DNA from: Octadecabacter antarcticus 307
GTDB taxonomy: Bacteria > Pseudomonadota > Alphaproteobacteria > Rhodobacterales > Rhodobacteraceae
Reading direction: 5' to 3'
DNA length: 64,000 nucleotides
NCBI RefSeq assembly: GCF_000155675.2
Contig: NC_020911.1
Coordinates: forward strand, 2,532,501-2,596,500
In this document: positions 56,184 to 63,935 of the stretch, in pieces
How the letters are laid out: each line of letters begins with the position of its first letter
Position numbering within the stretch: position 1 is the stretch's first letter
Position numbers and translations under genes: made by a program
The notes under the pieces: model-generated
Seen by the model: the letters and a program-made list of their open reading frames with translations, nothing else
What the model was told of the DNA's origin: nothing
Databases searched by the model: none

Positions 56184-56986
56184 TGGTCTTCCCCAACTTC
56201 TGCGAGTTTACGAGCGGCCCTGCGCGAAACGGAGTTTTCACTTGCTCCGGTGATGGCAGACACAAGGTCTTGATGTGAAACATCGGCGTCAAACGTGCCA
56301 CTATTTTTGCCAAGGCGCAGCACGACAACCCTGTCAGCCACAGCGCGCACATCTTCCATATTATGTGAAATCAAGATGACGCCGTGCCCACGGTCCCGCA
56401 CGCGTTCGATCAAATTCAAAACTTCTGCAGTTTGGGCAACGCCCAAAGCGGCTGTCGGTTCGTCAAGCATGATGATTTGCGGATCCAGCAACAAAGAGCG
56501 CGCGATCGCCACGGTCTGGCGCTGCCCACCAGACAGGGAGGCTACGGGTTCACGGACCGAAGGAATACGCGCAGCAAGCTCTTTCAAAAGCGTCCAAGCA
56601 CGGACCTCCATTTGCACTTCGTCCAACTGCCATGGGCAGATTTCTTGCCCCAAAAACAGGTTGGCAACGACGTCAAGATTTTCACACAGCGCTAGGTCTT
56701 GAAACACGGTCGCGATCCCCATCTTGAGCGCTTTGCTCGGGGTATCCAGCGAGACCTTTTCACCTAAGTACTCAATCGTGCCAGAGGTTGGTTGGTGCAC
56801 ACCAGCCAGCAATTTTACCAATGTGGACTTTCCTGCCCCGTTGTCGCCCACCAGCGCCACGACCTCGCCTGCATGAATATCCAACTCGATGTCCTCGAGG
56901 GCGGTCACGGCACCAAATTGTTTTCCAACACCGCGTAGGCGTAGAAGCGGCTCTCTCTTGTCAGGGCCTGCGATGTTTTCAACCAT
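56180..56986 (-). CDS. ABC sugar importer ATPase
   Basis: A 268-residue single ATP-binding cassette. Walker A is GDNGAGKSTLVKLLAG, the signature is VASLSGGQRQTVAIAR, Walker B is IIMLDEPTAALG, and the switch histidine is in ILISHNMEDV. It is one cassette, not the two-cassette RbsA/XylG type; such short forms occur with CUT2 permeases in alphaproteobacteria and presumably dimerise. ATG 56986 is preferred to 57022. Confidence 0.9.
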   Translation of the reverse strand: MVENIAGPDKREPLLRLRGVGKQFGAVTALEDIELDIHAGEVVALVGDNGAGKSTLVKLLAGVHQPTSGTIEYLGEKVSLDTPSKALKMGIATVFQDLALCENLDVVANLFLGQEICPWQLDEVQMEVRAWTLLKELAARIPSVREPVASLSGGQRQTVAIARSLLLDPQIIMLDEPTAALGVAQTAEVLNLIERVRDRGHGVILISHNMEDVRAVADRVVVLRLGKNSGTFDADVSHQDLVSAITGASENSVSRRAARKLAEVGEDQ

Positions 56987-57009
56987 AATAAACTCTTTCA
57001 ATGAAGCGG

Positions 57010-57039
57010 TATGCGGCGCCAAATGTCCGGCGCCGCATA
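57010..57039 (-). promoter_or_regulatory. Intercistronic hairpin between binding-protein and ATPase genes
   Basis: A perfect 11-bp stem TATGCGGCGCC / GGCGCCGCATA with an 8-nt loop, no T run. Hairpins here commonly protect the 3' end of the binding-protein message and give it higher expression than the downstream genes. The role is inferred from position. Confidence 0.75.
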
Positions 57040-57046
57040 TTGTAGG

Positions 57047-58084
57047 TTACTCGATGCCAAGTGCGTCACAAGCATCGGCATATTCCGCCGTGCAAACATC
57101 TGCAGCAGCTTGAATACCGGCATCAAAGATTTCTGCTTTGATGTTTTGCTGCGTAACGACCGCTGGAACGAACAACTGTGACGGCGTATTGTACAGGGTC
57201 GATGTGGCCTCAGGTGTTTCACCATTGATCAGCATCATTGCAATTTCGGCTGCAGCGGCAGCAACGATTTCGGATGGCTTTGAAATCGTGTTGTACTGGT
57301 CACCTGCAATAATCAGTTGAAGTGCTGCAATCGTTGCATCGTTGCCTGTAATCGGTGGAACTGGGTCCACACCGGCTGCTTTCATCGCTGCAATCGCACC
57401 ACCACCGGTGCCATCATTTGCAGCCACGATGCCGACAATATTACCACCAAAGCGGGTGATCTGACCTGCTGCCCATTCCTGTGCCTTTGGTGGAGCCCAA
57501 TCGGGCGTGTCAAATTCCGACAGCGTCACGTACGGCGATGCGTCCAGTGCACGATCCACACCATCACGGATTAAGCCGGCAGCGGCGTCAGTTGGTGAGC
57601 CGTTGATTTGCAAAACGCCCGCGCCTTCGGGAACGCCTTGGGCTTTCAAGTGGTCGATGAGCGATTGCGCAATGGCAAAGCCAATGCCTTCGTTGTCAAA
57701 AGATACGTAGAAATCCGCAGGCGAGTCTGGGATTGGGCGATCATATGCAATGACCTTAACGTCTTGTGAGTGGGCAATTTCAACCAGTGCGGCGGCCGCA
57801 GCGGAATCCACGGGGTCAAGCACAATCACAGTCGCACCCTGCGCGATAACAGAATTGAACTGTTGCTGTTGCAGTGCAACGTCCGCATTGCCGTTCTGGT
57901 AAATTAGTGTGCAATCAGGGCAAAGCTCCCCCATCGCGGCCTGAAAGCCCGGCCAGTCATGATTTTCATATCGGGTCGACGCCTGATCCGGCATTAAGAA
58001 TGCTACGGTCTGCGCGGTGGCTGCAGTCGCAAACAGGGTTGCGACAAGCGTTGATGCCGCCGCCAGTGTTGTTGTCGTTTTCAT
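57047..58084 (-). CDS. ABC sugar importer periplasmic binding protein
   Basis: A 345-residue type I periplasmic binding protein (RbsB/XylF-like). A signal peptide TLAAASTLVATLFATAATA is followed by FLMPDQASTRYENHDWPGF, and the middle has VIVLDPVDSAAAAALVEIA and KVIAYDRPI. GGAGGAAC precedes the ATG at good spacing. It is the first gene of the operon and presumably binds ribitol or a related pentitol; ligand inferred from rbtD in the same operon. Confidence 0.9.
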   Translation of the reverse strand: MKTTTTLAAASTLVATLFATAATAQTVAFLMPDQASTRYENHDWPGFQAAMGELCPDCTLIYQNGNADVALQQQQFNSVIAQGATVIVLDPVDSAAAAALVEIAHSQDVKVIAYDRPIPDSPADFYVSFDNEGIGFAIAQSLIDHLKAQGVPEGAGVLQINGSPTDAAAGLIRDGVDRALDASPYVTLSEFDTPDWAPPKAQEWAAGQITRFGGNIVGIVAANDGTGGGAIAAMKAAGVDPVPPITGNDATIAALQLIIAGDQYNTISKPSEIVAAAAAEIAMMLINGETPEATSTLYNTPSQLFVPAVVTQQNIKAEIFDAGIQAAADVCTAEYADACDALGIE

Positions 58085-58254
58085 TGTTGTTCCTCCAAAC
58101 AAATTCGCGCCCGCCCATGCGGTGAGTGACACTCAAGAAGAGAAGAACGACCAGTCGCAACCCGCCTCCACGGATCAAAATGGTCAAATATTCAAACTCC
58201 TCCCAGCGCATCACGCAGAATACGCAATCAACAGTGACGTTTGCACCATCGATT

Positions 58255-58309
58255 GAGCAAGGTTGCTCCATCGGTTGAACTACGTCAAGTTACTTCGAAT
58301 AAGTATTCG
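58255..58309. promoter_or_regulatory. Two candidate LacI-type operators in the divergent control region
   Basis: Two perfect inverted repeats of the same 6-2-6 layout: GAGCAA-GG-TTGCTC (58255-58268) and CGAATA-AG-TATTCG (58296-58309), with centres 41 bp apart. The second lies 28 bp before the lacI-type start. LacI-family proteins bind palindromes of this size; which, if either, is used is not shown. Confidence 0.5.
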
Positions 58310-58337
58310 GATTGAACCAAGGACCGTACAGTAAGAG

Positions 58338-59336
58338 ATGGAAAAAGAGTCAAAGAGAACAACAATCTATGATATTGCAAAACTTGCAAATGCCTCACCA
58401 AGTGCGGTGAGCTCAGTGCTCAACGGAACTTGGGAGAAGCGGCGAATCAGCCGCAAATTGTTCGAACGGGTCATGCAGATTGCAGAGGAACAAGGCTACT
58501 CCGTCAACGTACCGGCCAGCCTTTTGCGTCGGGAACGATCTAACATCGTGGGCATGATCGTTCCGAAATACGACAATCGTTATTTTGGTGAGATTGCAGA
58601 GCAGTTCGAGGCCATGGCGCGCGCTCGTGGTTTTTTCCCAGTTGTCACCTGCACCCAGCGTGACCCCGATTTGGAGTTTGAGGCCGCAAAAGAACTCATC
58701 TCCTATCAAGCGGAATGTCTGATCTCGACTGGCACGACTGACCCAGATCGCATTTCAGCGTTTTGTGCCGCATCAGGCGCTCAGTCGATCAACCTCGATC
58801 TTCCTGGCAATAACGCTCCTTCAGTGATTTCTGACAACCATAGTGCTGCAATAGAACTCACCCAACTCATTCTTGATCGTTGCGCACAGGATCTCGACTG
58901 GTTTGGACCGTTGCGTTTCGTTGGTGGACGACTGTCAGACCACAACACGGCTGCGCGCTTGGCAGGCTTTATGGAAGCCCATCGTGATCGCGGAATTTCG
59001 GTGCCCGACTCCCATATCATGTCGACCGGTTATTCTGCGGAATGTGCAGCACAGGTATTGGAAAACTTCGCTCCAGACGGACCTGCTGGCCTATTCGTGA
59101 ACTCGACAATTTCACTGGAGGGCGTCGTGCGCTGGCACAGCGAGCTTAAAAACCACTCTGATTTGGTTAGGTTCGGGTGCTTTGACTGGGACCCCTTCGG
59201 ATCGTTTTTACCGGGAAATGTAGGCATGGTTGAACAAGACGTCACAACAATGCTGACCAAAGCCTTTGAATTGATTGGCAATCCCAACAGTGCAAACCAA
59301 CAGATTTTGGTGCCATGTAAGTTGCGCGTCTTTTAA
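58338..59336 (+). CDS. LacI-family transcriptional regulator of the ribitol operon
   Basis: A 332-residue regulator. The N-terminal helix-turn-helix and hinge are TTIYDIAKLANASPSAVSSVLNGTWEKRRIS and VNVPASLLRRERSN. A periplasmic-binding-protein-like effector domain follows (IVGMIVPKYDNRYFGEIAEQFEAMARARGF to DWDPFGSFLPGNVGMVEQD). It is divergent from the ABC importer genes with 253 bp between the starts. Probably represses them until the sugar alcohol is present; inferred from position and family. Confidence 0.88.
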   Translation: MEKESKRTTIYDIAKLANASPSAVSSVLNGTWEKRRISRKLFERVMQIAEEQGYSVNVPASLLRRERSNIVGMIVPKYDNRYFGEIAEQFEAMARARGFFPVVTCTQRDPDLEFEAAKELISYQAECLISTGTTDPDRISAFCAASGAQSINLDLPGNNAPSVISDNHSAAIELTQLILDRCAQDLDWFGPLRFVGGRLSDHNTAARLAGFMEAHRDRGISVPDSHIMSTGYSAECAAQVLENFAPDGPAGLFVNSTISLEGVVRWHSELKNHSDLVRFGCFDWDPFGSFLPGNVGMVEQDVTTMLTKAFELIGNPNSANQQILVPCKLRVF

Positions 59337-60072
59337 GACAAAACAAAGTGCACATATGCAATAAGCGCCTCCCAAATCATCGTCGGCAGGGGCTCGCAGC
59401 AGCCGACTGCCGCCCAGAACAAACTCCTGTTCCGCGACAGTTTGAATGTCCGCTCTCGACATTATCGCACTACCACCTCGCAATCGCAGTGAAAGTCCGT
59501 TCTCCGCCGATTCTGTTGAAAAACACCGTGTTGCGCGTGCAGAAAGTTGGGCGTCGAACAGGGCGCAAGCGCCTTTCTTATCAGGCTTTGCACGCTTGCT
59601 GCGTTGCAGGAAGGATCTTGGCTAGTTTGCGGAGGTTTTGGGCGGTTGCTGCGAGTAGAAATTCGTCATTTGCGCCGCATGGTCCTCGTAATCGAAGCCG
59701 TCCTAGCCCCAGGATGCGTTTGAGGTGAGCGAAGAGCATCTCGAGCTTTTTCCTCAGTCGCATTGAAACGGCGTATTGCTTGGTCTTAGCAATATCGCGG
59801 GCGACCTGGCGGGCGTCTTCGTGTTCTTCGCGGGTGATCTTGCGCACATCTGCATTCGGGCAACATTTAGGTTTTGAGGGACAGGCTTGGCACGACAACT
59901 TTAGCGCCTGATACTTGGCGACGCCCTTGCCGTCGGGGCCTCGGTTCGGGTCGGAATAGTTGCGGCGGAACTGCTTGAGCGCTTCGCCTTCCGGGCAGAT
60001 GTATTGGTTGTTCTCAGCGTCCCACTCAAAATCAGCGCGGCTCCATGTTCCATCTGTGCGACCCGCTTTGTC

Positions 60073-60106
60073 CCCTCTCGTGCATGTGAACATGCATTGC
60101 CGGGCA
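60073..60106 (-). repeat. Palindromic element E10
   Basis: TGCCCGGCA box, stem ATGCATGT / ACATGCAC with loop TC, tail GAGAGGG. Frameshifting insertion (37 bp) in the IS1182 transposase after the codons IPVI. Confidence 0.92.
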
Positions 60107-60673
60107 GTGAATGACAGGGATGTGGGGCGCGATCTTACGATCCACGAGCCAGCCAAGCATTGGGCCAGATCCGTAAGCGGTATCTGCGATGATACGTTCA
60201 GGATCCAAATCGAACTTGTCTTTGACCCGGTCCAGCATCGTGCGCACCGACCCAACTTCAGCCTGTCGGATTGATCGGGTAGCTTCAACATCAACGATGA
60301 CAGCATGGTCTGTGTCGATCAAATAATCAGTTGAATATGCAAAGAACGCTGGGCCTTTGCGGGCGGCAGTCCATTGACTGGAAGGATCAGAATGAGATGT
60401 GAACTTGGGTTCCACCTCGCTGGCTGCGCCGAATGCGGCATCATCCAAAACATCAAGGTATTCTCGAACGGCGCGCGGTGCATCCTCAGGATCGATGGTG
60501 CTCTGATCCCAATCTTCCTTCGGTGTTGAGTTCTGTTTGTTGGCGTCTGCCTCTATCAGGCTGGCATCCGCAGCAAAGCGTTGGCCGCTGACCAGTCCCT
60601 CAGCGATGCACCGCGCCACGGTCGTCTCAAACAAGTGACGCAGCAGATCGCTGTCGCGGAAACGGCCGTGCAC

Positions 60674-60709
60674 TGCCCGGCAGTGGTTTGCTTGCAAACC
60701 ATGAGAGGG
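60674..60709 (+). repeat. Palindromic element E11 (in-frame insertion)
   Basis: TGCCCGGCA box, perfect stem GGTTTGC / GCAAACC with loop TT, tail GAGAGGG. Adds 39 bp, that is 13 residues ([13 protein letters not shown]), to the IS1182 transposase without changing the frame. Antisense to the gene. Confidence 0.92.
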
Positions 60710-61410
60710 GCGGTTCTTGGAGAATGTCGAATGGTCCGGCACGCGATCCGTCAAATCGAGGCGGCAGAACCACCGATATGCGAGGTTCAGATGACCCTCT
60801 TCGCAAAGCCTACGCTCCGAACGAATGCCGAGACAATAACCGACCAGCAACATCCGGATCAGAAGTTCGGGATCAATCGAGGGACGGCCGGTGTTGCTGT
60901 AAAATGGCGCCAGATGCTGACGGATGCCAGACAGATCAGCGAAGCGGTCAATGGATCGCAGCAAGTGATCCTGAGGGACGTGATCGTCGATCGAAAACTC
61001 ATAAAACAACGCGCCTTGCGCCTCTTGCTTCGGTCCCAACATCGCAATCACCCCCCGTTATCAAGGATAATTGAATCAGCCGGAGAGCCTCAAATCAAGA
61101 AGATTTTTTCAACAGGATAAGCCGATTTTGTTGAAAAACACGGTGTTGCTGGTGCAGAAAGTTGGGCGCCGAACAGGGCGCGAGCGCTTTTCTTTTCACG
61201 CTTTTTGCATTTGCTGCGGTGCAGGAAGGATCTTGGCTAGTTTGCGGCAGTTTTGGGCGGTCGCGGCGAGGAGGAATTCGTCATTTGCGCCGCATGGTCC
61301 TCGTCATCTCAATCTGCCGTCCCAACCCAAGAATGCGTTTGAGGCTTGCGAAGAGCATTTCGACCTTCTTTCGCAGTCGCATTGAAACGGCATATTGTTT
61401 GGTTTTTGGC

Positions 61411-61444
61411 CCCTCTCATGCATGTAAACATGCACCGCTGGGCA
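61411..61444 (-). repeat. Palindromic element E12
   Basis: Box TGCCCAGCG, stem GTGCATGT / ACATGCAT with loop TT, tail GAGAGGG. Interrupts IS1182 element 2 between ARD and KTKQY. Confidence 0.88.
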
Positions 61445-61729
61445 GTCGGTGTCGCGGGCAACTTGACGTGCGTCTTCGTGTTCGTCGCGGGTGATCTTGC
61501 GAACATCGGTATTCGGGCAGCATTTGGCTTTGGATGGGCAGGCCTGACAGATCAGTTTAGGCCCACGATATTTTGTCCTGCCCGTCATGGTTGGGCCTCG
61601 ACTGGGATCGGAGGAGTTGCGGCGGAACTGCTTGAGCGACTGACTTTCTGGGCAGATGTACTTTTCGCCCTACGGGTCCCACTCAAAATTAGCGCGGCTC
61701 AGGGTGCCATCGGTGCGGTCAGCGTTATT

Positions 61730-61765
61730 CCCTCTCGCGCATGCTACGCAATACCCTGCCGGGCA
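61730..61765 (-). repeat. Palindromic element E13 (chimeric, at an IS3-IS1182 fusion)
   Basis: TGCCCGGCA box and GAGAGGG tail are intact, but the stem halves do not match. The left half GGGTATTGCG is the E8 type, and the right half TAGCATGCGC is of the E10/E18 type. On the box side the flank is IS3 (codons SRYIIS, the same site as E8). On the tail side it is IS1182 (NADRTDGT, the same site as E10). Confidence 0.9.
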
Positions 61766-61797
61766 GCGGAGATGATGTAGCGGCTGTGATCGCCCAC

Positions 61798-61854
61798 CCC
61801 TTTCATGGTTTGCGGGTCGTTTCGACGAAACGACTGGCGAACCACTGCCGGTCA
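61798..61854 (-). repeat. Palindromic element E14 (compound, 57 bp)
   Basis: Box TGACCGGCA, outer stem GGTTCGC / GCAAACC. In place of the usual 2-3 nt loop there is a second inverted repeat, GTCGTTTCG / CGAAACGAC with a 1-nt loop. Tail GAAAGGG. It looks like one hairpin nested in another. Confidence 0.82.
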
Positions 61855-62142
61855 AGGGATCGTACTGAGATAGAACCAGCCCCAGCCTATGATCTTGAAA
61901 TAGGTGAAGTCGGTCTGCCAAAGTTGATTGATTGCTGTGGTTTTATCTTTGAACTCACTGGCGGCTTTCATGACGATAAAGGCCGGGCTGGTGATCAGGT
62001 CAAGCGCCTTCAGCACGCGATAGACCGAAGCCTCTGATACAAAACGGCTTTCCTTGTCTGTGAAGGTCACGGCCAGTTCCCTCGGTGACAGTTTCGTCTC
62101 CTTCAGCGCCAGCTTGACGACCTTGCGCCGCACCTCGTCAGC

Positions 62143-62177
62143 ACCTCTCATTGATACTGCGTATCAACTGCCAGGCA
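62143..62177 (-). repeat. Palindromic element E15
   Basis: Box TGCCTGGCA, perfect stem TTGATAC / GTATCAA with loop GCA, tail GAGAGGT. IS3 element 3 has the empty site (ATTCCTGACGAGG), so this is a clean insertion of about 38 bp with no evident target duplication. Confidence 0.88.
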
Positions 62178-62312
62178 ATGAATGCGGTTCCAGACGTGTT
62201 TTGGCTTTGGTGATTGATCCTGCAAGCCAGCTTCGCCACGTTGCAGATATCGGTCATACCAACGGTAGAATGTGGTGCGTGGAATGCCGAGCTTGGCCAG
62301 CGTCAGACGGGC

Positions 62313-62349
62313 CCCTCTCGGCGTTTGCTAGGCAAAAGTCTGCCGGGCA
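62313..62349 (-). repeat. Palindromic element E16 (at a deletion junction)
   Basis: TGCCCGGCA box, stem GACTTTTGC / GCAAACGCC with loop CTA (two mismatches), tail GAGAGGG. Sits exactly where OrfA and OrfB of IS3 element 5 are joined by an internal deletion. Confidence 0.88.
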
Positions 62350-62733
62350 ACGGTCGCACGCTTGAAGTCTTTGACGATCGATCCGCCAGGGCTTTTGCGT
62401 GTTCCGTTATTCGGGGAAAACGCCCCACTGGGGCCTTTTCTGATCACTCCAACCCTGTCTCATAGAGGTGGTCCCAGTAATTCGACCAGTTTGCGGCCAA
62501 CTTAAGGTGGATCAGGGTTTCATTTAGGCTGCTGATCTCATTGGTTCTATTTTTCTGTCATAGGCTTCATCTGGGGTCAATATTCCGTGCGTGGAATGTG
62601 GCCGTTCTGCGTTGTAGTACGCAATCCATTTTTCAATCCCGGCGCGTGTTTCTGAACCGGTTTCAAATGCATTGAGATAGATGCATTCATATTTCAGGGA
62701 GCGCCAAAGTCGTTCGATCATCCGGTTGTCCGT

Positions 62734-62769
62734 TGCCCGGCAGTGGTTTGCTCGCAAACCATGAGAGGG
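62734..62769 (+). repeat. Palindromic element E17
   Basis: TGCCCGGCA box, perfect stem GGTTTGC / GCAAACC with loop TC, tail GAGAGGG. In IS3 element 6 OrfB after DGKGRW. Confidence 0.92.
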
Positions 62770-62797
62770 GGGCCAGCGACCTTTACCGTCCATGCAC

Positions 62798-62831
62798 TGC
62801 CCGGCAGCGCATGTTTACATGCGTGAGAGGG
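62798..62831 (+). repeat. Palindromic element E18
   Basis: TGCCCGGCA box, stem GCGCATGT / ACATGCGT with loop TT, tail GAGAGGG. Only about 28 bp from E17, on the other side of the DGKGRW codons. Confidence 0.92.
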
Positions 62832-62902
62832 GATATCCTTACGTCCGCATCCTTCAGTGCATTTATCCATTCAAAGCCAGTGAACTGACTGCCCTGATCC
62901 GT

Positions 62903-62940
62903 TGCCCGGCAGGGTTATGCGCAGCATGATCCCGAGAGGG
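62903..62940 (+). repeat. Palindromic element E19
   Basis: TGCCCGGCA box, stem GGGTTATGC / GCATGATCCC with loop GCA, tail GAGAGGG. Inserted just before the second catalytic Asp motif (DQG) of OrfB. Confidence 0.9.
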
Positions 62941-63016
62941 GCTGTTCATTATCGCTGGTTTCCCATATTTTGCGATGGCCTCTTTCAGGGCTTCAACGCA
63001 AAAGTCAGCCTCCCAC

Positions 63017-63053
63017 TGCCCGGCAGTGGTTTGCAAAGCAAACCGTGAGAGGG
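63017..63053 (+). repeat. Palindromic element E20
   Basis: TGCCCGGCA box, perfect stem GGTTTGC / GCAAACC with loop AAA, tail GAGAGGG. Confidence 0.92.
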
Positions 63054-63103
63054 ATGCTGTTTGACAAACGCCAACTGATAACTTTACGGCTGAACCAGTC
63101 CAC

Positions 63104-63140
63104 TCCTCTCGGCGTTTGCTACGCAAAAGCCTGCCGGGCA
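63104..63140 (-). repeat. Palindromic element E21
   Basis: TGCCCGGCA box, stem GGCTTTTGC / GCAAACGCC with loop GTA (one mismatch), tail GAGAGGA. Same orientation as the transposase gene. Confidence 0.9.
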
Positions 63141-63179
63141 AAGGATCGCGACCAGATACAGAAATCCGCGCCGCCTCGC

Positions 63180-63216
63180 TGCCCGGCAGTTGATTGCAAA
63201 GCAATCAATGAGAGGG
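63180..63216 (+). repeat. Palindromic element E22
   Basis: TGCCCGGCA box, perfect stem TTGATTGC / GCAATCAA with loop AAA, tail GAGAGGG. After the catalytic DITYIPP codons. Confidence 0.92.
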
Positions 63217-63417
63217 GGAATGTAGGTAATATCAACGCACCAGACCTGATTTGGCCGATCAATCGTCAGCCCCCGAAGCAGGTAAGGATAAATCTTATGC
63301 TGGGGGTGTTTCTTGCTCGTGTTTGGCGTCTGATAAATAGGAACCAATCGCATCAGGCGGCGAACGCGATGGCGACCGCATGTGTGACCATGACGCTGCA
63401 TGTGTCGTGCCATTCAC

Positions 63418-63452
63418 TGCCCGGCAGTGCATACGGAGTATGCATGAGAGGG
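63418..63452 (+). repeat. Palindromic element E23
   Basis: TGCCCGGCA box, perfect stem TGCATAC / GTATGCA with loop GGA, tail GAGAGGG. After GSRH in OrfB. Confidence 0.92.
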
Positions 63453-63814
63453 TGCCGAGATCCATACCATGGCGTTTCCAAGAACTGCTTGTCGATCAAT
63501 TCCATGAACCGCAGGTTCTCAGCACTCTCGCCTTTTGGAGCGTAATACAGATTTGAACGTGCCAGCGACAGCATCTGGCATTGCCGCCGCACGCTGACCT
63601 TCGGATGGTTTCTTTCAATGCACATCTGCCTGCGATCCTTGCTCAACGATCCCAGGCGCGTTTCAAAAAATCGCGCTCCACCACCAACTGACCAATCGTG
63701 GAATGAAGTTTGTCTATCGCGGCGTCATCGACCTGCGCTGGATCACCGCCTCGTTTAGAAAACCCCGCAGCCATATTCTTAATCGCGGCGCGCTTCCAAG
63801 TCCCAATCTGCGTA

Positions 63815-63850
63815 GCCTCTCAGTGTTTGCAAGCAAACACCTGCCGGTAA
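63815..63850 (-). repeat. Palindromic element E24
   Basis: Box TTACCGGCA, perfect stem GTGTTTGC / GCAAACAC with loop TT, tail GAGAGGC. In OrfA after KYGVH. Confidence 0.85.
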
Positions 63851-63935
63851 TAGATGCACGCCGTATTTTTTCGATAACTCCGCCATTGTCATTTCTTCGC
63901 AGATCGCTTCAAGCGCAACCTTGGCCTTGAAATCC

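Larger units (their letters stand above)
59581..61051 (-). pseudogene. IS1182-family transposase interrupted by E10, with E11 in frame
   Basis: Starts MIAMLGPKQEAQGALFYEFSIDDHVPQDHLLRSIDRF at 61051. The N-terminal domain has LIRMLLVGYCLGIRSERRL and DHSTFSKNR. Here E11 adds 13 codons without breaking the frame. The catalytic domain continues GRFRDSDLLRHLF, RFAADASLIEADANK (D) and RIIADTAYGSGPMLGWL (D) up to HIPVI, where E10 shifts the frame. The remainder, KAGRTDGTWSRADFEWD, CPNADVRKITREEHEDARQ and MRLRKKLEMLFAHLKRILGL (E), reads from about 60070 to 59581 in the next frame. Confidence 0.9.
59513..61115 (-). mobile_element. IS1182-family element 1, with two palindromic elements
   Basis: The ends are CTGTTGAAAAAC (left) and ATTTTTTCAACAG (right). 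It contains one transposase gene broken by E10. A second, partial copy starts 12 bp further on at 61127 with the same end sequence. Confidence 0.88.
61127..61765 (-). pseudogene. IS1182-family element 2, 3' part only, fused to an IS3 fragment
   Basis: The left end TTGTTGAAAAACAC is intact. The transposase reads (high to low) NADRTDGTLSRANFEWDP, a stop, then CPESQSLKQFRRNSSDPSRG, KAKCCPNTDVRKITRDEHEDARQVARD, element E12, KTKQYAVSMRLRKKVEMLFASLKRI. Upstream of NADRTDGT it runs into element E13, beyond which the sequence is IS3, not IS1182. More than half of the element is missing. Confidence 0.87.
61766..62450 (-). pseudogene. IS3-family element 5: fused, deleted OrfA-OrfB relic
   Basis: A relative of IS3 element 3. 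Read high to low: GTRKSPGGSIVKDFKRAT (OrfA start), element E16, then directly ARLTLAKLGIPRTTFYRWYDRYLQRG (OrfB residue about 20 onward). The roughly 400 bp that separate these in element 3 are missing. It continues PKPKHVWNRI, element E15, ADEVRRKVVKLALKETKLSPREL to GWGWFYLSTI, element E14, then DHSRYIIS and the chimeric E13, where it ends in IS1182. Confidence 0.88.
62524..63640 (-). pseudogene. IS3-family OrfB (element 6) riddled with seven palindromic elements
   Basis: Read high to low: MCIERNHPKVSVRRQCQMLSLARSNLYY to ETPWYGSRH, E23, ARHMQRHGHTCGRHRVRRLM to CVDITYIPP (catalytic D), E22, GFLYLVAI, E21, about WFSRKVISW, E20, ADFCVEALKEAIAKYGKPAIMNS, E19, then DQGSQFTG-type codons, E18, DGKGRW, E17, and NRMIERLWRSLKYE (catalytic E) to MRSAA. 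Each element shifts or interrupts the frame. With the elements removed the pieces form one normal OrfB of about 270-280 residues. Confidence 0.88.
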
